NCBI RefSeq assembly: GCF_900168065.1
Contig: NZ_FUZZ01000001.1
Span: 3,282,623 to 3,346,622 of the forward strand
Origin: Chitinophaga ginsengisegetis
GTDB lineage: Bacteria > Bacteroidota > Bacteroidia > Chitinophagales > Chitinophagaceae
Direction: 5' to 3'
Length of the DNA stretch: 64,000 nt
Each line of letters starts with the position of its first letter. The first letter of the stretch is position 1. The position numbers and the translations under genes are program-made. The notes beneath the pieces were generated by a model. That model saw nothing but the letters and a program-made list of their open reading frames with translations. It did no database searches and was not told where the DNA came from. Below are positions 17,278 to 27,019 of this stretch, piece by piece.

Positions 17278-18366
17278 ATGGCCATCACCAAAAAGACCGT
17301 TCGCACAATAGTTATATTGGCCGCAGCCGGTATCGTCATTTTCCTCGTTTATAAGAAAATAGCCGGCAACAAATCAGCCGGAGAGCCGGCTGCTGCCGCA
17401 TCCGGTGCAAAAGGAGGCGCTTCCCGGCTACTGCTTACAGACGCCTGGATCGTTAAAACCTCCCGGCTCGATCAATCTATTGAAGCAAGCGGCACCTTGC
17501 AAAGCAATGAAGAAGTAGAGGTGAAACCGGAAATTAATGGCCGCATCATACACCTTTATTTTAAAGAAGGAACCACCGTAAGAAAAGGAGACCTCCTGGT
17601 TAAACTGTATGACGAAGACCTCAGAGCGCAGCTTCAGAAGCTTAAATTACAGCAACAACTGGCCAAAACAACCCTGGAACGCCAGGAAAACCTCCTTAAA
17701 ATAAATGGTATCAGCCAGCAGGACGTAGATGTAACCCGCAACCAGGTGAGCGCCTACGGAGCTGATATGGAATATACCCAAACCCAGCTGCAGAAAACAG
17801 AACTACGCGCCCCCTTCAGCGGTAAACTCGGTTTACGTAACGTAAGTGAAGGCGCCATCGTGTCTTCCCTTACCATTATTACTACCCTCCAGCAGATAGA
17901 TCCGCTGAAAATGGACTTCTCCGTGGCCGAGAAATACCGTAATGCCATTAAAAACGGCGATCAGGTGAACTTTTTGGTATCCGGTGATAATAAAGAATAT
18001 AAAGGCAGCATTTATGCCATCGACCCTAAAATAGATCTTACCACCCGTACTGTAAAGCTCCGCGCTATCGTTCCTAATAATAACGGTATCCTCTTCCCCG
18101 GTTCTTTCGCCAAAGTAAAAATTCTGTTGAAAGACCTCCCGGATGCCATGCTGATACCGTCCCAGGCCGTTATTCCCGGTACCCGTGATAAAAAAGTAAT
18201 TATCGCCGATAAAGGCCTGGCCAAGTTTGTAACAGTAGAAACAGGCATCAGAACCGAAAGCAGCGTACAAATCACCAGTGGCCTTCAACCTGGTGATACG
18301 GTTATTATCACTGGTATTCTCCAGCTGAAACCAGGCATGCAGTTGAAGTATAATAAGATACAATAA
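17278..18366 (+). CDS. RND efflux periplasmic adaptor (HlyD/AcrA type)
   Basis: A 362-aa membrane fusion protein that links the inner-membrane pump to the outer-membrane channel. It has one N-terminal hydrophobic segment (residues about 9-26), a barrel-sandwich/lipoyl half at about 75-110 (VEVKPEINGRIIHLYFKEGTTVRKGDLLVKLYDEDL), a short coiled-coil hairpin (about 110-165), the returning half with LRAPFSGKLGLRNVSEGAIV, and C-terminal beta-barrel and MP domains. First gene of an adaptor-pump-channel operon. Confidence 0.93.
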   Translation: MAITKKTVRTIVILAAAGIVIFLVYKKIAGNKSAGEPAAAASGAKGGASRLLLTDAWIVKTSRLDQSIEASGTLQSNEEVEVKPEINGRIIHLYFKEGTTVRKGDLLVKLYDEDLRAQLQKLKLQQQLAKTTLERQENLLKINGISQQDVDVTRNQVSAYGADMEYTQTQLQKTELRAPFSGKLGLRNVSEGAIVSSLTIITTLQQIDPLKMDFSVAEKYRNAIKNGDQVNFLVSGDNKEYKGSIYAIDPKIDLTTRTVKLRAIVPNNNGILFPGSFAKVKILLKDLPDAMLIPSQAVIPGTRDKKVIIADKGLAKFVTVETGIRTESSVQITSGLQPGDTVIITGILQLKPGMQLKYNKIQ

Positions 18367-18444
18367 TAGTTTTCCCAACGGCACCGTTCCCGGCAGCACC
18401 ACTGCCAACAGGAAACCCGGCAGGAAAATCTGAAAATAATTATC

Positions 18445-21400
18445 ATGAGTTTACCTTCATTATCTCTCAAACGCCCGGTATTTGCTATCGTGATGAATAT
18501 CATTATCGTGATATTCGGCCTGGTGGGCTTTACTTTTCTGGGGGTAAGGGATTTCCCGGCGATCGATCCGCCTATCGTGAACGTGCGCACCTCCTACGCA
18601 GGCGCCAACTCCGATATCATCGAAACACAGATCACCGAACCATTGGAAAAACAAATCAATGGTATCGCAGGGATCAAAAATATTTCCTCCAGCAGCAGCC
18701 AGGGAAGCAGCAACATCACCGTGGAATTTGAACTGGGGCAAGACCTCGAAGGCGCTACCAACGACGTGCGTGATAAAGTATCACAGGCGTTGCGCCAGCT
18801 GCCACCCGATATTGATGCCCCTCCCGTTGTATCCAAGCAGGACGCCAACTCCGACCCCATCATTTCCATGACAGTGCAGAGCAACACCCGCAACCAGCTG
18901 GAAGTAACGGAATACGCCTCCAACGTACTCCTGGAAAAACTGCAAACCATTCCCGGCGTTAGCGCCATACAGATATGGGGAGAAAAAAAATACGCCATGC
19001 GTATCTGGATGGACCCCGCCAGGTTATCGTCTTACAGTCTTACCCCCGGCGATGTACAGGCCGCCCTGTTACGCGAAAACGTGGAACTGCCCTCCGGTAA
19101 AATTGCCGGTAACGCCACCGACTTTACCGTGCGTACCTTCGGACGGCTGGTATCTGAAGACGATTTCAACGGCCTGATCATCAAAAATGTAAACGGCAGC
19201 GAAATACGTATCCGTGACATCGGCCAGGCAGTGCTGGGACCCGAAAATGAAGAAACCGTACTGAAAGAATCAGGCAGCCCGATGATTGCACTCGCCCTCA
19301 TCCCGCAGCCCGGTTCCAACTACGTAGCCATCGCAGAAGAGTTCTATAAAAGATTTGAACAACTGAAAAAAGATATCCCGGAAGATTACTCCGTGAATAT
19401 TGCAATGGATAACACCCGCTTCATCACACAATCCATCGATGAAGTAGAGGAAACCCTGATAGTAGCACTGGTACTCGTAATTATTATTGTATACCTGTTC
19501 TTCCGCGACTGGCTCATGGCGCTCCGTCCGCTGATAGACATCCCGGTATCTTTAATCGGCGCCTTCTTTATTATGTACGCCTGCGGCTTTACCATTAATA
19601 TCCTCACCCTGCTGGCTATTGTACTGGCCACCGGCCTCGTGGTGGATGATGGTATTGTGGTAACGGAAAATATTTATAAGAAGATAGAACAGGGGATACC
19701 CCGTATGAGGGCGGCCCGCGAAGGATCTGAAGAAATATTCTTCGCTGTAATCGCTACGTCGATCACACTGGCCTTTGTATTCTTACCGATCATCTTCCTC
19801 CAGGGATTCGTGGGACAACTGTTCCGTGAGTTTGGTATTGTGGTGGCCGGCGCAGTAATCATCTCTGCCTTTGTATCACTCACGTTAACGCCTGTACTAA
19901 ACGTTAAACTCGGACGTAAAACACATACCCACTCCTGGTTCTATACCAAAACAGAACCTTTCTTCCGGTGGATGGAAGATGGTTATAAACGCTCACTGGA
20001 ATCGTTTATGCGTTTCCGTTGGGTAGCCGGGCTAATCATTACCGGCTGCCTGGTAATGATTTACTTCCTCTTTAAAACGCTCCAGTCGGAACTGGCGCCA
20101 CTGGAAGACCGCAGCACTTTCCGCCTGTCTATTACCACACCGGAAGGAACCGCGTTCGACTACATGGACAATTACGTGGATAAGCTTACCAAGTTCATGA
20201 TGGATTCCATTCCTGAAAAGAAGATCATCCTCAGCGTAACCTCTCCCGGCTTCAGTGGCTCCGGTGCAGTAAACACCGCCTTTGCCAACGTGATGCTCAC
20301 GGATCCGCATGATCGTACCCGCTCGCAGAAGGATATTGTGAATATGGTAAACCGGAGTATGAACAAATTTCCGGAGGGTAAAGTATTTGCCATTGAATCC
20401 CAAACAATCCAGGTGGGCCGCCGCGCCGGGTTACCCGTATCTTTTGTGCTGGAGCACATCAACTTTGACAGTCTTACTAAGGTATTGCCTAAGTTTATGG
20501 AAGAAGTAGGCAACAGCCCCGTATTCCAGGGAACGGATGTGGATCTGAAATTCAATAAACCGGAACTGCGCATACATATCAACCGCGACAAAGCAACACA
20601 ACTCGGCGTTTCGGTACAGGATATTTCTTCCACCTTACAGCTGGCATTGAGTAACCTTCGTTATGGTTACTTTATCAGGAATGGTAAACAATACCAGGTA
20701 ATGGGACAGGTGTTCCGCGCCGACCGTGACGACCCGATGGATCTGCAAAACCTTTATGTACGCAACTCACGCGGTGAAGCCATACAGCTCGATAACGTGG
20801 TAAGTATTGAAGAAGAAACCAGTCCGCCGATCATTTACCACTTTAACCGTTATAAGTCCGCCACCGTATCTGCCGGACTGGCGCCGGGCAGAACCATCGG
20901 CGATGGCATCAATGAAATGTACCGGATCTATAATAAACTGCAAAAGGAAACCGTGCTGAATGAATCGTTTAACACGGCTTTGTCCGGCTCTTCCCGCGAC
21001 TATGCAGAAAGCGGCTCCAATACTATGTTTGCGTTAGGACTGGCACTGGTACTCATTTACCTGGTACTGGCCGCACAGTTTGAAAGCTGGGTAGATCCGC
21101 TGATCATCATGTTAACAGTGCCGCTGGCATTTGCAGGAGCATTATTGTCGTTATGGTTATTTAATCAAACCTGGAATATCTTTTCGCAGATCGGTGTAAT
21201 TATGCTGATAGGATTGGTAACGAAGAATGGTATCCTGATCGTGGAATTTGCCAACCATCAGCGTGATACCGGGATGGCAAAAGCTGACGCTGTAATCCAT
21301 GCGTCGTCGATGCGTTTGCGTCCTATCCTGATGACGAGTCTTGCCATGGCGCTGGGCGCGTTACCTATTGCGATGTCGCTCGGTGCAGCCGCCACCAGCC

Positions 21401-21576
21401 GTATTCCGCTGGGGATCGTTATTGTGGGTGGAATCATCTTCTCCCTGGTGTTAACTTTATTTGTAATCCCGGCGATGTATACTTTCCTGTCGCGCAGAGG
21501 CAAAAACAATAATACCGACGAGGAAGATGAAATGGAAAATGATGAGGAAGCACAGGTAGCAGCAGCACATGCCTGA
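18445..21576 (+). CDS. RND multidrug efflux transporter, HAE1/AcrB type
   Basis: This 1043-aa proton-driven pump has the two-fold RND layout: TM1 (residues 12-30), a large periplasmic loop, a TM block at about 335-500 containing the proton-relay motif GLVVDDGIVVTENIYK (Asp-Asp pair), a second loop, and the TM block at about 860-1015. Porter-domain features include SYAGANSDIIETQITEPLEKQINGI and PGVSAIQIWGEKKYAMRIW. The C-terminal tail is acidic. Likely exports drugs, dyes or lipophilic metabolites; substrate not deducible. Confidence 0.95.
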   Translation: MSLPSLSLKRPVFAIVMNIIIVIFGLVGFTFLGVRDFPAIDPPIVNVRTSYAGANSDIIETQITEPLEKQINGIAGIKNISSSSSQGSSNITVEFELGQDLEGATNDVRDKVSQALRQLPPDIDAPPVVSKQDANSDPIISMTVQSNTRNQLEVTEYASNVLLEKLQTIPGVSAIQIWGEKKYAMRIWMDPARLSSYSLTPGDVQAALLRENVELPSGKIAGNATDFTVRTFGRLVSEDDFNGLIIKNVNGSEIRIRDIGQAVLGPENEETVLKESGSPMIALALIPQPGSNYVAIAEEFYKRFEQLKKDIPEDYSVNIAMDNTRFITQSIDEVEETLIVALVLVIIIVYLFFRDWLMALRPLIDIPVSLIGAFFIMYACGFTINILTLLAIVLATGLVVDDGIVVTENIYKKIEQGIPRMRAAREGSEEIFFAVIATSITLAFVFLPIIFLQGFVGQLFREFGIVVAGAVIISAFVSLTLTPVLNVKLGRKTHTHSWFYTKTEPFFRWMEDGYKRSLESFMRFRWVAGLIITGCLVMIYFLFKTLQSELAPLEDRSTFRLSITTPEGTAFDYMDNYVDKLTKFMMDSIPEKKIILSVTSPGFSGSGAVNTAFANVMLTDPHDRTRSQKDIVNMVNRSMNKFPEGKVFAIESQTIQVGRRAGLPVSFVLEHINFDSLTKVLPKFMEEVGNSPVFQGTDVDLKFNKPELRIHINRDKATQLGVSVQDISSTLQLALSNLRYGYFIRNGKQYQVMGQVFRADRDDPMDLQNLYVRNSRGEAIQLDNVVSIEEETSPPIIYHFNRYKSATVSAGLAPGRTIGDGINEMYRIYNKLQKETVLNESFNTALSGSSRDYAESGSNTMFALGLALVLIYLVLAAQFESWVDPLIIMLTVPLAFAGALLSLWLFNQTWNIFSQIGVIMLIGLVTKNGILIVEFANHQRDTGMAKADAVIHASSMRLRPILMTSLAMALGALPIAMSLGAAATSRIPLGIVIVGGIIFSLVLTLFVIPAMYTFLSRRGKNNNTDEEDEMENDEEAQVAAAHA

Positions 21577-21615
21577 TTATAACAGATTTGAATGATCACG
21601 ATTATGCTATTTATG

Positions 21616-22944
21616 ATGAAAAATATAAAGAAGTGTTTTTTCTTACTCCTTTTAATGGTAAGCACAGGTGCGTTAAAAGCACAGCAACAGGTACTTACCC
21701 TTGAACAGGCGATAGACGTGGCGCTGAAAAACAACTTCGATATCCGTTTAGCCAGAAATACAGCAGAGTTATCTGCTAACGACTACGCCTATGCGAATTT
21801 CGCATTTGTACCCCGCCTGAATGCCACAGCAGGGACTACCTGGAATAGTACTGCCACCAAACAGGAGTTTGTGAACGGCACCAAACGCGATACCAGCGGC
21901 ATTAAGGGCAACAATCTCACCGGCAACGTAACCCTTAGCTGGACATTGTTTGACGGTTTAAAAATGTTCGCCACCCGCAATAAAATAGCATCTATCCGCG
22001 ACCTCGGCGAGCTGGCTATAAAAGACCAGGTGCAGAATTCTATCTCCACTATCATCGGCGGATACTATAACATTGTACAACAAAAGCAACAGTTGAAAGC
22101 CCTCGCAGAGCAGATGTCCATCTCCGAAGAACGGGTAAAATTATCTGACGCCAAATTCAGTACAGGGCTTGCGCCTAAAACAGATCTCCTGCAATCAAAA
22201 GTTGACCTGAATGCGCAGAAGGCATTATATATCCGCCAGCAAACGCTGATAGAGCAAAGCAAGTCGTTACTAAATCAGTTAATGGCAGTTCCCGCCGGCG
22301 CTACCGGTTACGACGTGGTAGATTCTATTCCGTTAAACAGTGGTCTTTCTTTTGCGGTGCTGCAACAAAATATTGCCAACAACAATACCGCTATTAAAGT
22401 ACAGCAACAGAACGTAAATGTTTCTGCACTTACGGTGAAGGAACGTAAAGCAGATTATTTCCCGGTAATATCCTTCAATTCAGGATATAATTATAACCGG
22501 AATACCTCCAATGCAGCGTCCAATGCTTTCAGTCCGCGGTTCAGCCGGAATGCGGTTTTTAACTACGGCTTTACTGCTGCTATTCCTATCTTCAATGGAT
22601 TTAATGTAAAAAGACAGGTGCAAAATGCGCGGATAGACTTTGATTTCCAGAATATCACACTGGATAACGTAAAATCCCAGGTAGACCTCTCATTGAACAA
22701 CGCATTCAAAGATTACGAATACTATAAAAAACAGGTATCGCTGGAAGAAGAAACAAACGATCTTGCGAGGGAAAATGCGATGGTAGCGTTAGAGCGTTTC
22801 AAACAGGGCGTATCCACTATCCTTGAAGTAAAAATAGCGCAACAAAGCCTGGAAGATTCCTATTACCGGCTTATACAGGCACGTTATAATACCAAACTTG
22901 CTGAAACGGAACTGGGCCGTTTGAATGGCGCATTGTTGCAATAA
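21616..22944 (+). CDS. TolC-family outer-membrane efflux channel
   Basis: About 442 aa from the ATG at 21616, which begins a clean signal peptide (MKNIKKCFFLLLLMVSTGALKAQ). Upstream in-frame ATGs at 21592, 21604 and 21613 are possible but add non-signal residues. Two OEP repeats are visible: LTLEQAIDVALKNNFDIRLARN near the N-terminus and a second around residues 260-440, including ALERFKQGVSTILEVKIAQQSLEDSYYRLIQARYNTKLAE. It completes the tripartite RND system and is followed by a strong terminator. Confidence 0.93.
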   Translation: MKNIKKCFFLLLLMVSTGALKAQQQVLTLEQAIDVALKNNFDIRLARNTAELSANDYAYANFAFVPRLNATAGTTWNSTATKQEFVNGTKRDTSGIKGNNLTGNVTLSWTLFDGLKMFATRNKIASIRDLGELAIKDQVQNSISTIIGGYYNIVQQKQQLKALAEQMSISEERVKLSDAKFSTGLAPKTDLLQSKVDLNAQKALYIRQQTLIEQSKSLLNQLMAVPAGATGYDVVDSIPLNSGLSFAVLQQNIANNNTAIKVQQQNVNVSALTVKERKADYFPVISFNSGYNYNRNTSNAASNAFSPRFSRNAVFNYGFTAAIPIFNGFNVKRQVQNARIDFDFQNITLDNVKSQVDLSLNNAFKDYEYYKKQVSLEEETNDLARENAMVALERFKQGVSTILEVKIAQQSLEDSYYRLIQARYNTKLAETELGRLNGALLQ

Positions 22945-22962
22945 TCTACTTTTTTTATATCT

Positions 22963-23011
22963 GAAGCGGATAAGTCAGGGAGATGTATCCCGCTTATCCG
23001 CTTCTTTTTTT
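22963..23011 (+). terminator. Strong terminator of the RND operon
   Basis: GAAGCGGATAAG (22963-22974) pairs with CTTATCCGCTTC (22993-23004); a GGGA/TCCC pair extends the stem inside the loop. Seven T residues follow. Confidence 0.93.
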
Positions 23012-23164
23012 AATCCTATCGCCAACTGTACGGGCATGAACAACCATTTGTATCATTAACGAACATATTTAATAATAGACAATATAAAAAATATTACCAC
23101 TCAAAGTCAATCTATCCGGCATGGTTTTGCAAACATCTCTTGCGGATTATAAAACAGGATACAC

Positions 23165-23755
23165 ATGTTACGTTATGTTATGCTCACTTTAAGTGGTATT
23201 ATCGGCTTCGCCCACATATGCGCAGCACAGGAATTACAGGCGGTAAACCGCACTGTAAGCGGTGACGCTGTTATTCATTTGAATGAAGCGCCTGGCGCAG
23301 GAATAGCCTGGATTAAAAATAAACAATTTGCCAATGGCACTATTGAGTTTGATGTGAAAGGAAAAAATGTTTTACAGCAAAGTTTTGTAGGCATTGCTTT
23401 CCACGGCGTAAACGATTCTACTTATGACGCTATTTATTTCAGGCCCTTTAACTTCCAGGTTCCGGAAGCCGGCAGGAGAAGTCATGCTGTACAATATATT
23501 TCGCTTCCTGCAAACGACTGGCCGTTTTTAAGAGAACAATATCCCGGAAAATATGAGCACGAAGTAAACCCGTCTACAGATCCCAACAAATGGTTTCATG
23601 TAAAAATAGTAGTAACGGATACTGAGGCAACTGCCTATCTGAACGGCGACAGATGCTTAACAGTTACATTACTCAGCAAGCAAAAAAACGGGATGATAGG
23701 GTACTGGGTTGGCAATAACTCCGGCGGCGACTGGAAGAATCTAACAATAAACTAA
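23165..23755 (+). CDS. Secreted concanavalin-like (DUF1080/LamG-type) domain protein
   Basis: A 196-aa exported protein with a signal peptide ending near ICAAQE (residues about 1-22). The rest reads as a jelly-roll domain: QFANGTIEFDVKGKN, FVGIAFHGVNDSTYDAIYFRPFNF, WFHVKIVVTDTEATAYLNGDR and GMIGYWVGNNSGGDWKNLTI, the pattern of DUF1080/LamG glycan-binding or hydrolase-associated folds. No catalytic residues can be assigned. It stands alone between two terminators. Confidence 0.75.
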   Translation: MLRYVMLTLSGIIGFAHICAAQELQAVNRTVSGDAVIHLNEAPGAGIAWIKNKQFANGTIEFDVKGKNVLQQSFVGIAFHGVNDSTYDAIYFRPFNFQVPEAGRRSHAVQYISLPANDWPFLREQYPGKYEHEVNPSTDPNKWFHVKIVVTDTEATAYLNGDRCLTVTLLSKQKNGMIGYWVGNNSGGDWKNLTIN

Positions 23756-23783
23756 GACTGTTGATTGATAAGTTAGAAGTCAG

Positions 23784-23819
23784 GGCTTTGAGAACGCGGG
23801 TTCTTAAAGCCTTTTTATT
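23784..23819 (+). terminator. Terminator after the DUF1080-like gene
   Basis: GGCTTTGAGAAC (23784-23795) pairs with GTTCTTAAAGCC (23800-23811), with one G-U pair, around a GCGG loop, followed by TTTTTATTT. Confidence 0.85.
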
Positions 23820-23833
23820 TGAGGGTTTATATC

Positions 23834-24058
23834 TCAATTACATAGAAAAGTGCGCAGCTTGGTTTCCACATAAATTCCTTCTGAAAAAGTGTCTACGGGA
23901 TATACTACTTCCATCTCTGTATAAGCATCCCGGGGTATACAAAGATGAAAGATATTAAGTCTTATCAGCAGTTCACGGGCAGCTTCAGCGTCCCGGCTTA
24001 CCAACTCCCGCTGCTCCTTTAAGATCTGTTTCATTTCTAAATAATCTTTCTCAGTCAT
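23834..24058 (-). CDS. Small helical protein, candidate partner (antitoxin) of the ART-like gene
   Basis: A 74-aa protein read 16 nt after the ART-like gene on the same strand. The first half is a predicted charged helix (MTEKDYLEMKQILKEQRELVSRDAEAARELLIRLNIF), similar in style to small proteins with an A-R-E-x-L-x-x-x-G-I pattern that often accompany toxin-like genes. The second half (CIPRDAYTEMEVVYPVDTFSEGIYVETKL) looks like beta strands. I recognise no named family. Coupling and size suggest a partner or antitoxin; that is inference. Confidence 0.65.
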   Translation of the reverse strand: MTEKDYLEMKQILKEQRELVSRDAEAARELLIRLNIFHLCIPRDAYTEMEVVYPVDTFSEGIYVETKLRTFLCN

Positions 24059-24074
24059 ATAGCAAATTTAAAAT

Positions 24075-24725
24075 TCAAATTTGTTGTATATAATCAGCAT
24101 TATTATCTTTTAATAAAAACGCATGCGGCCATTGTACTTCTCTTACAGGATTAAAATATCCCTTGATGCAATTTGGATTACGAATACAAATCTGAATATG
24201 ATTCTTATCCCTAAACCCGGCATTAGGATATAATTCATCCCCTTCTACAAAAACACTTCTGACAGAATCATACGGCAGCAAGCTTTTCATTTCTCTATCA
24301 GCGTGCAAATTTTCAATTACTGCACAATCCAGGTTTCTTAGCAATAAATCCCTTGATCCCGTTGCATATTTATTTACCGGCAGCATTCTGCCACTCTGCG
24401 CTGCTGCTTCAGATAGTGTTTTGTAAGAATCATACAAAAGTCTCAAACAAGTTGTATCCAGCAGATCAAGACAGAATTTCAAATCAATCACGGCTCCCAA
24501 TACCGCCGGTGACCGGATCACTTTATTTCCCGGAGGATTGCATGCGTAGTCGTATGCGCGTTCATAATTATTCTCCCAGAAATAGCATCCACTTCCCAGC
24601 CAATCGTATGGCTTACTGCTGGGACTCATTTTAATACTTCCTGTCACCAATGCGTCTCTTACTTTTTCTTCACAACCGTGAAAACCAAGCACCAATCCGG
24701 GTCGTGTTGCGTGAATCATTTCCAT
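24075..24725 (-). CDS. ADP-ribosyltransferase-fold-like conserved protein, candidate toxin
   Basis: A 216-aa protein. The order of motifs resembles the H-Y-E class of ADP-ribosyltransferases: GFHGCEE with His16, WLGSGCYFWENNYERAYDYA with Tyr48, and a late SVFVEGDELYPNAGF with Glu161. A conserved tail HIQICIRNPNCIKGYF follows. I recognise this layout from unannotated bacterial proteins and from DUF3990-like ART relatives, but no function is assigned from that. It is cysteine-rich (nine Cys) and lies upstream of a 74-aa protein as a two-gene cassette next to a T6SS spike island. A toxin or effector role is inference. Confidence 0.65.
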   Translation of the reverse strand: MEMIHATRPGLVLGFHGCEEKVRDALVTGSIKMSPSSKPYDWLGSGCYFWENNYERAYDYACNPPGNKVIRSPAVLGAVIDLKFCLDLLDTTCLRLLYDSYKTLSEAAAQSGRMLPVNKYATGSRDLLLRNLDCAVIENLHADREMKSLLPYDSVRSVFVEGDELYPNAGFRDKNHIQICIRNPNCIKGYFNPVREVQWPHAFLLKDNNADYIQQI

Positions 24726-25184
24726 GATAGATTAACATGAACAATAAATCATAGAACAAGATTACACTGAATGATTAGATCAGCTTAATCCTGCTCCCTG
24801 CAACATACATTTACTACGGATGGAACACCTATTGTTGTGAAAGTATCGCCGGATAACAAACCAGCTAACAACATAAAAGAAAACATCAGTCCACAATTTA
24901 TTTCTTTTCAGATAAAAATAAACACAGTCAAAAAAATATTTTTACTTTCTTTCAAAAAGAAAAATACAATGAGACACAATATTGATAAGCATTATATCAC
25001 AATGACATAAAATTTTAACTATTAAAAACGCGATGATTGAAATAATTTTTAGGTAGGAATCTTAATTATTTTTTCATCAATTAAAATTAATTACATAATT
25101 TAGTTTTCACGTTTGTTATCAGCTAATAACTTCAAGTTAACTCCTCACCAAAACATATCCTCAACTCTTTCAATTCACTTAGTC
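24726..25184. other. AT-rich divergent spacer between the ART-like cassette and vgrG
   Basis: This stretch of 459 nt is visibly poorer in GC than its flanks, with many A/T runs. No gene is supported; the long frame upstream of vgrG starts only at a TTG (25113). A CACGTTTG box at 25108-25115 is one base off the -7 consensus and could serve vgrG. On the minus strand TAATCTTG (24764-24757) is a similar near-match for the ART-like gene. Confidence 0.5.
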
Positions 25185-27008
25185 ATGGCATTGTATACCA
25201 CAACAACCATATCAATTGGCGAACAACAATTCAGTCAGTTTCAGTTTTTACACCTGAAACAATACATGAGGCAACATCATGAATTTGAGATAGGCATAGG
25301 ATACGAGTGGCTATCTCAGTATGGATCAAATGCTGTTGCAGCGGGCAGATCATTACTGGGAAAGGAAATCAGCATATGCATCCGGCCCGTTGAAGTGGAT
25401 GGAACGTTTAGCCCGTTGTTATTTAACGGGATCATTACCGGCATCAATGCAGGAAAAGAAAATAATGGTAATGCAGGTAGTTGTATACTTCATGGCAACA
25501 GTCCCACAATACTACTTTCCGGTAGTCCACATATACAATCTTATGAGCAGCTGGCCTTATCATCCATTGTAAACACCGTTATAAAAAATTGTTACCCCTT
25601 TGCCCTGCCTCCACAGGTGAACCCCGCTTTTACACAACCGCTGAAGTATATTGTACAATACAAAGAAACAGGATTTGATTTTCTCCACCGGCTTTCCCAA
25701 CGCTATGGAGAACACTTCTTTTATAACGGGCAGCAAATTTTCTTTGGTCAGTATAGTCCACAAAGAGAGAATCTGGTGCATCAGAAAGACCTGATCGATT
25801 TTCAGCTGGAATACAAAATTATACCCATCCATCAAACGTTTCAAGCGTATGAGTACAGGTTACATAGGATCCTGGAAGAAGACAGTCGTGAGATAGCTTT
25901 CAGCAACATCAACCACCACTCGCATCACGTACAATCATTAAGCGAAAAACTGTATCCGTATAAAAACAGTTATAAAGTTCCATATGTATTTGGCAACAAT
26001 GCTGCTGCAGAACTTTCTACACTTACACGCCATTTTTACAAAGGACGAATAGCCGGTCTGGTTTCCATAAAAGGCAGTAGCCGGAATACCGGTTTGCGTA
26101 TAGGAGATATAGTTAGTATACAGGAAGATCTATCTAACCGGGAAGATTATGGTGAATTTGTGCTCACGATGCTGGAACACCACTGCAACGGAAACGGCGA
26201 CTATTACAATACGTTCGAAGGCATTCCTGCTGATATAACGGCACCCGTTATGAACCTGGAGAACATTCCCCGTTGCGAAGCCCAAAGCGCCATTGTAACC
26301 GATAACCATGATCCCAAAGGACTTGGGCGTGTCCGGGTAAAATTTGTCTGGCAGCAGGGAAGCTCACCCTGGATCAGGCTTCATCAGCCACATGGTGGCG
26401 CCAACAAAGGGTTCTATTTTATTCCTGAAATAAATGAAGAGGTATGGGTGGATTTCGAAGGCGGCAATCCAGAAGCACCTTACGTTACCGGTTGCGCCTA
26501 TAATGGGAAAGCAGCTCCCGGACTCGGAGATCCGATGAATAATATCAAAGCGATTAAAACCCGTAGTGGTCACATGATTCGCCTCGACGATACAGATGGC
26601 GATGAAAATATTATCATCACCGATAAAGGCGGCAATACCATCACGATGGATACCAGGAGCCAGAACATTTCGCTTTCAGCACCGGAAAAAATAAATATAA
26701 CCGCCAAAAATATCCGCATTAATGCTATTGAAAATGTCAGTATCAATGCCGGAAATAACATCAACCACTCTGCCGGCATGGACATACTTCAACAAGCCGG
26801 CAACTGTCTCTATCAATATACGGTGAACGATTATCACCTGACAGCAACCAATATCACCAAGATAGCCCTGGAAAATATAAATGTGCAAGCACGGGAAATA
26901 GATAAGCATGCAGAAGAAATAAACATCGACAGCTCAAAAGAAAATATGCAGATCAGTTCAGGAAAATCTGTCAATATAAAAAGTACAGAGAAGTCAAAAT
27001 TATTCTAA
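25185..27008 (+). CDS. vgrG: Type VI secretion VgrG spike protein
   Basis: A 607-aa spike protein starting at the ATG at 25185 (MALYTTTTISIGEQQFSQF). The gp27-like baseplate part covers about 1-350. The gp5-type OB domain begins near residue 364 with CEAQSAIVTDNHDPKGLGRVRVKFVWQQ and contains GFYFIPEINEEVWVDFEGGNPEAPYVTGCAYNG. The C-terminal needle (about 490-607) is a repetitive beta-helix with NITAKNIRINAIENVSINAG. As a trimer it punctures target cells in T6SS subtype iii of Bacteroidota. No sheath, Hcp or ClpV genes are in the window, so it is an orphan spike cluster. Confidence 0.92.
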   Translation: MALYTTTTISIGEQQFSQFQFLHLKQYMRQHHEFEIGIGYEWLSQYGSNAVAAGRSLLGKEISICIRPVEVDGTFSPLLFNGIITGINAGKENNGNAGSCILHGNSPTILLSGSPHIQSYEQLALSSIVNTVIKNCYPFALPPQVNPAFTQPLKYIVQYKETGFDFLHRLSQRYGEHFFYNGQQIFFGQYSPQRENLVHQKDLIDFQLEYKIIPIHQTFQAYEYRLHRILEEDSREIAFSNINHHSHHVQSLSEKLYPYKNSYKVPYVFGNNAAAELSTLTRHFYKGRIAGLVSIKGSSRNTGLRIGDIVSIQEDLSNREDYGEFVLTMLEHHCNGNGDYYNTFEGIPADITAPVMNLENIPRCEAQSAIVTDNHDPKGLGRVRVKFVWQQGSSPWIRLHQPHGGANKGFYFIPEINEEVWVDFEGGNPEAPYVTGCAYNGKAAPGLGDPMNNIKAIKTRSGHMIRLDDTDGDENIIITDKGGNTITMDTRSQNISLSAPEKINITAKNIRINAIENVSINAGNNINHSAGMDILQQAGNCLYQYTVNDYHLTATNITKIALENINVQAREIDKHAEEINIDSSKENMQISSGKSVNIKSTEKSKLF

Positions 27009-27019
27009 AACACCAACAC

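Noticed and set aside
23761..23958. 65-aa plus-strand frame after the DUF1080-like gene
   Set aside because: It runs through a strong rho-independent terminator at 23784-23819 and opposite the end of the small partner gene, and it has no recognisable features.
25113..25184. N-terminal extension of VgrG from a TTG codon
   Set aside because: The 24 added residues are in AT-rich spacer, and the family start fits the ATG at 25185.
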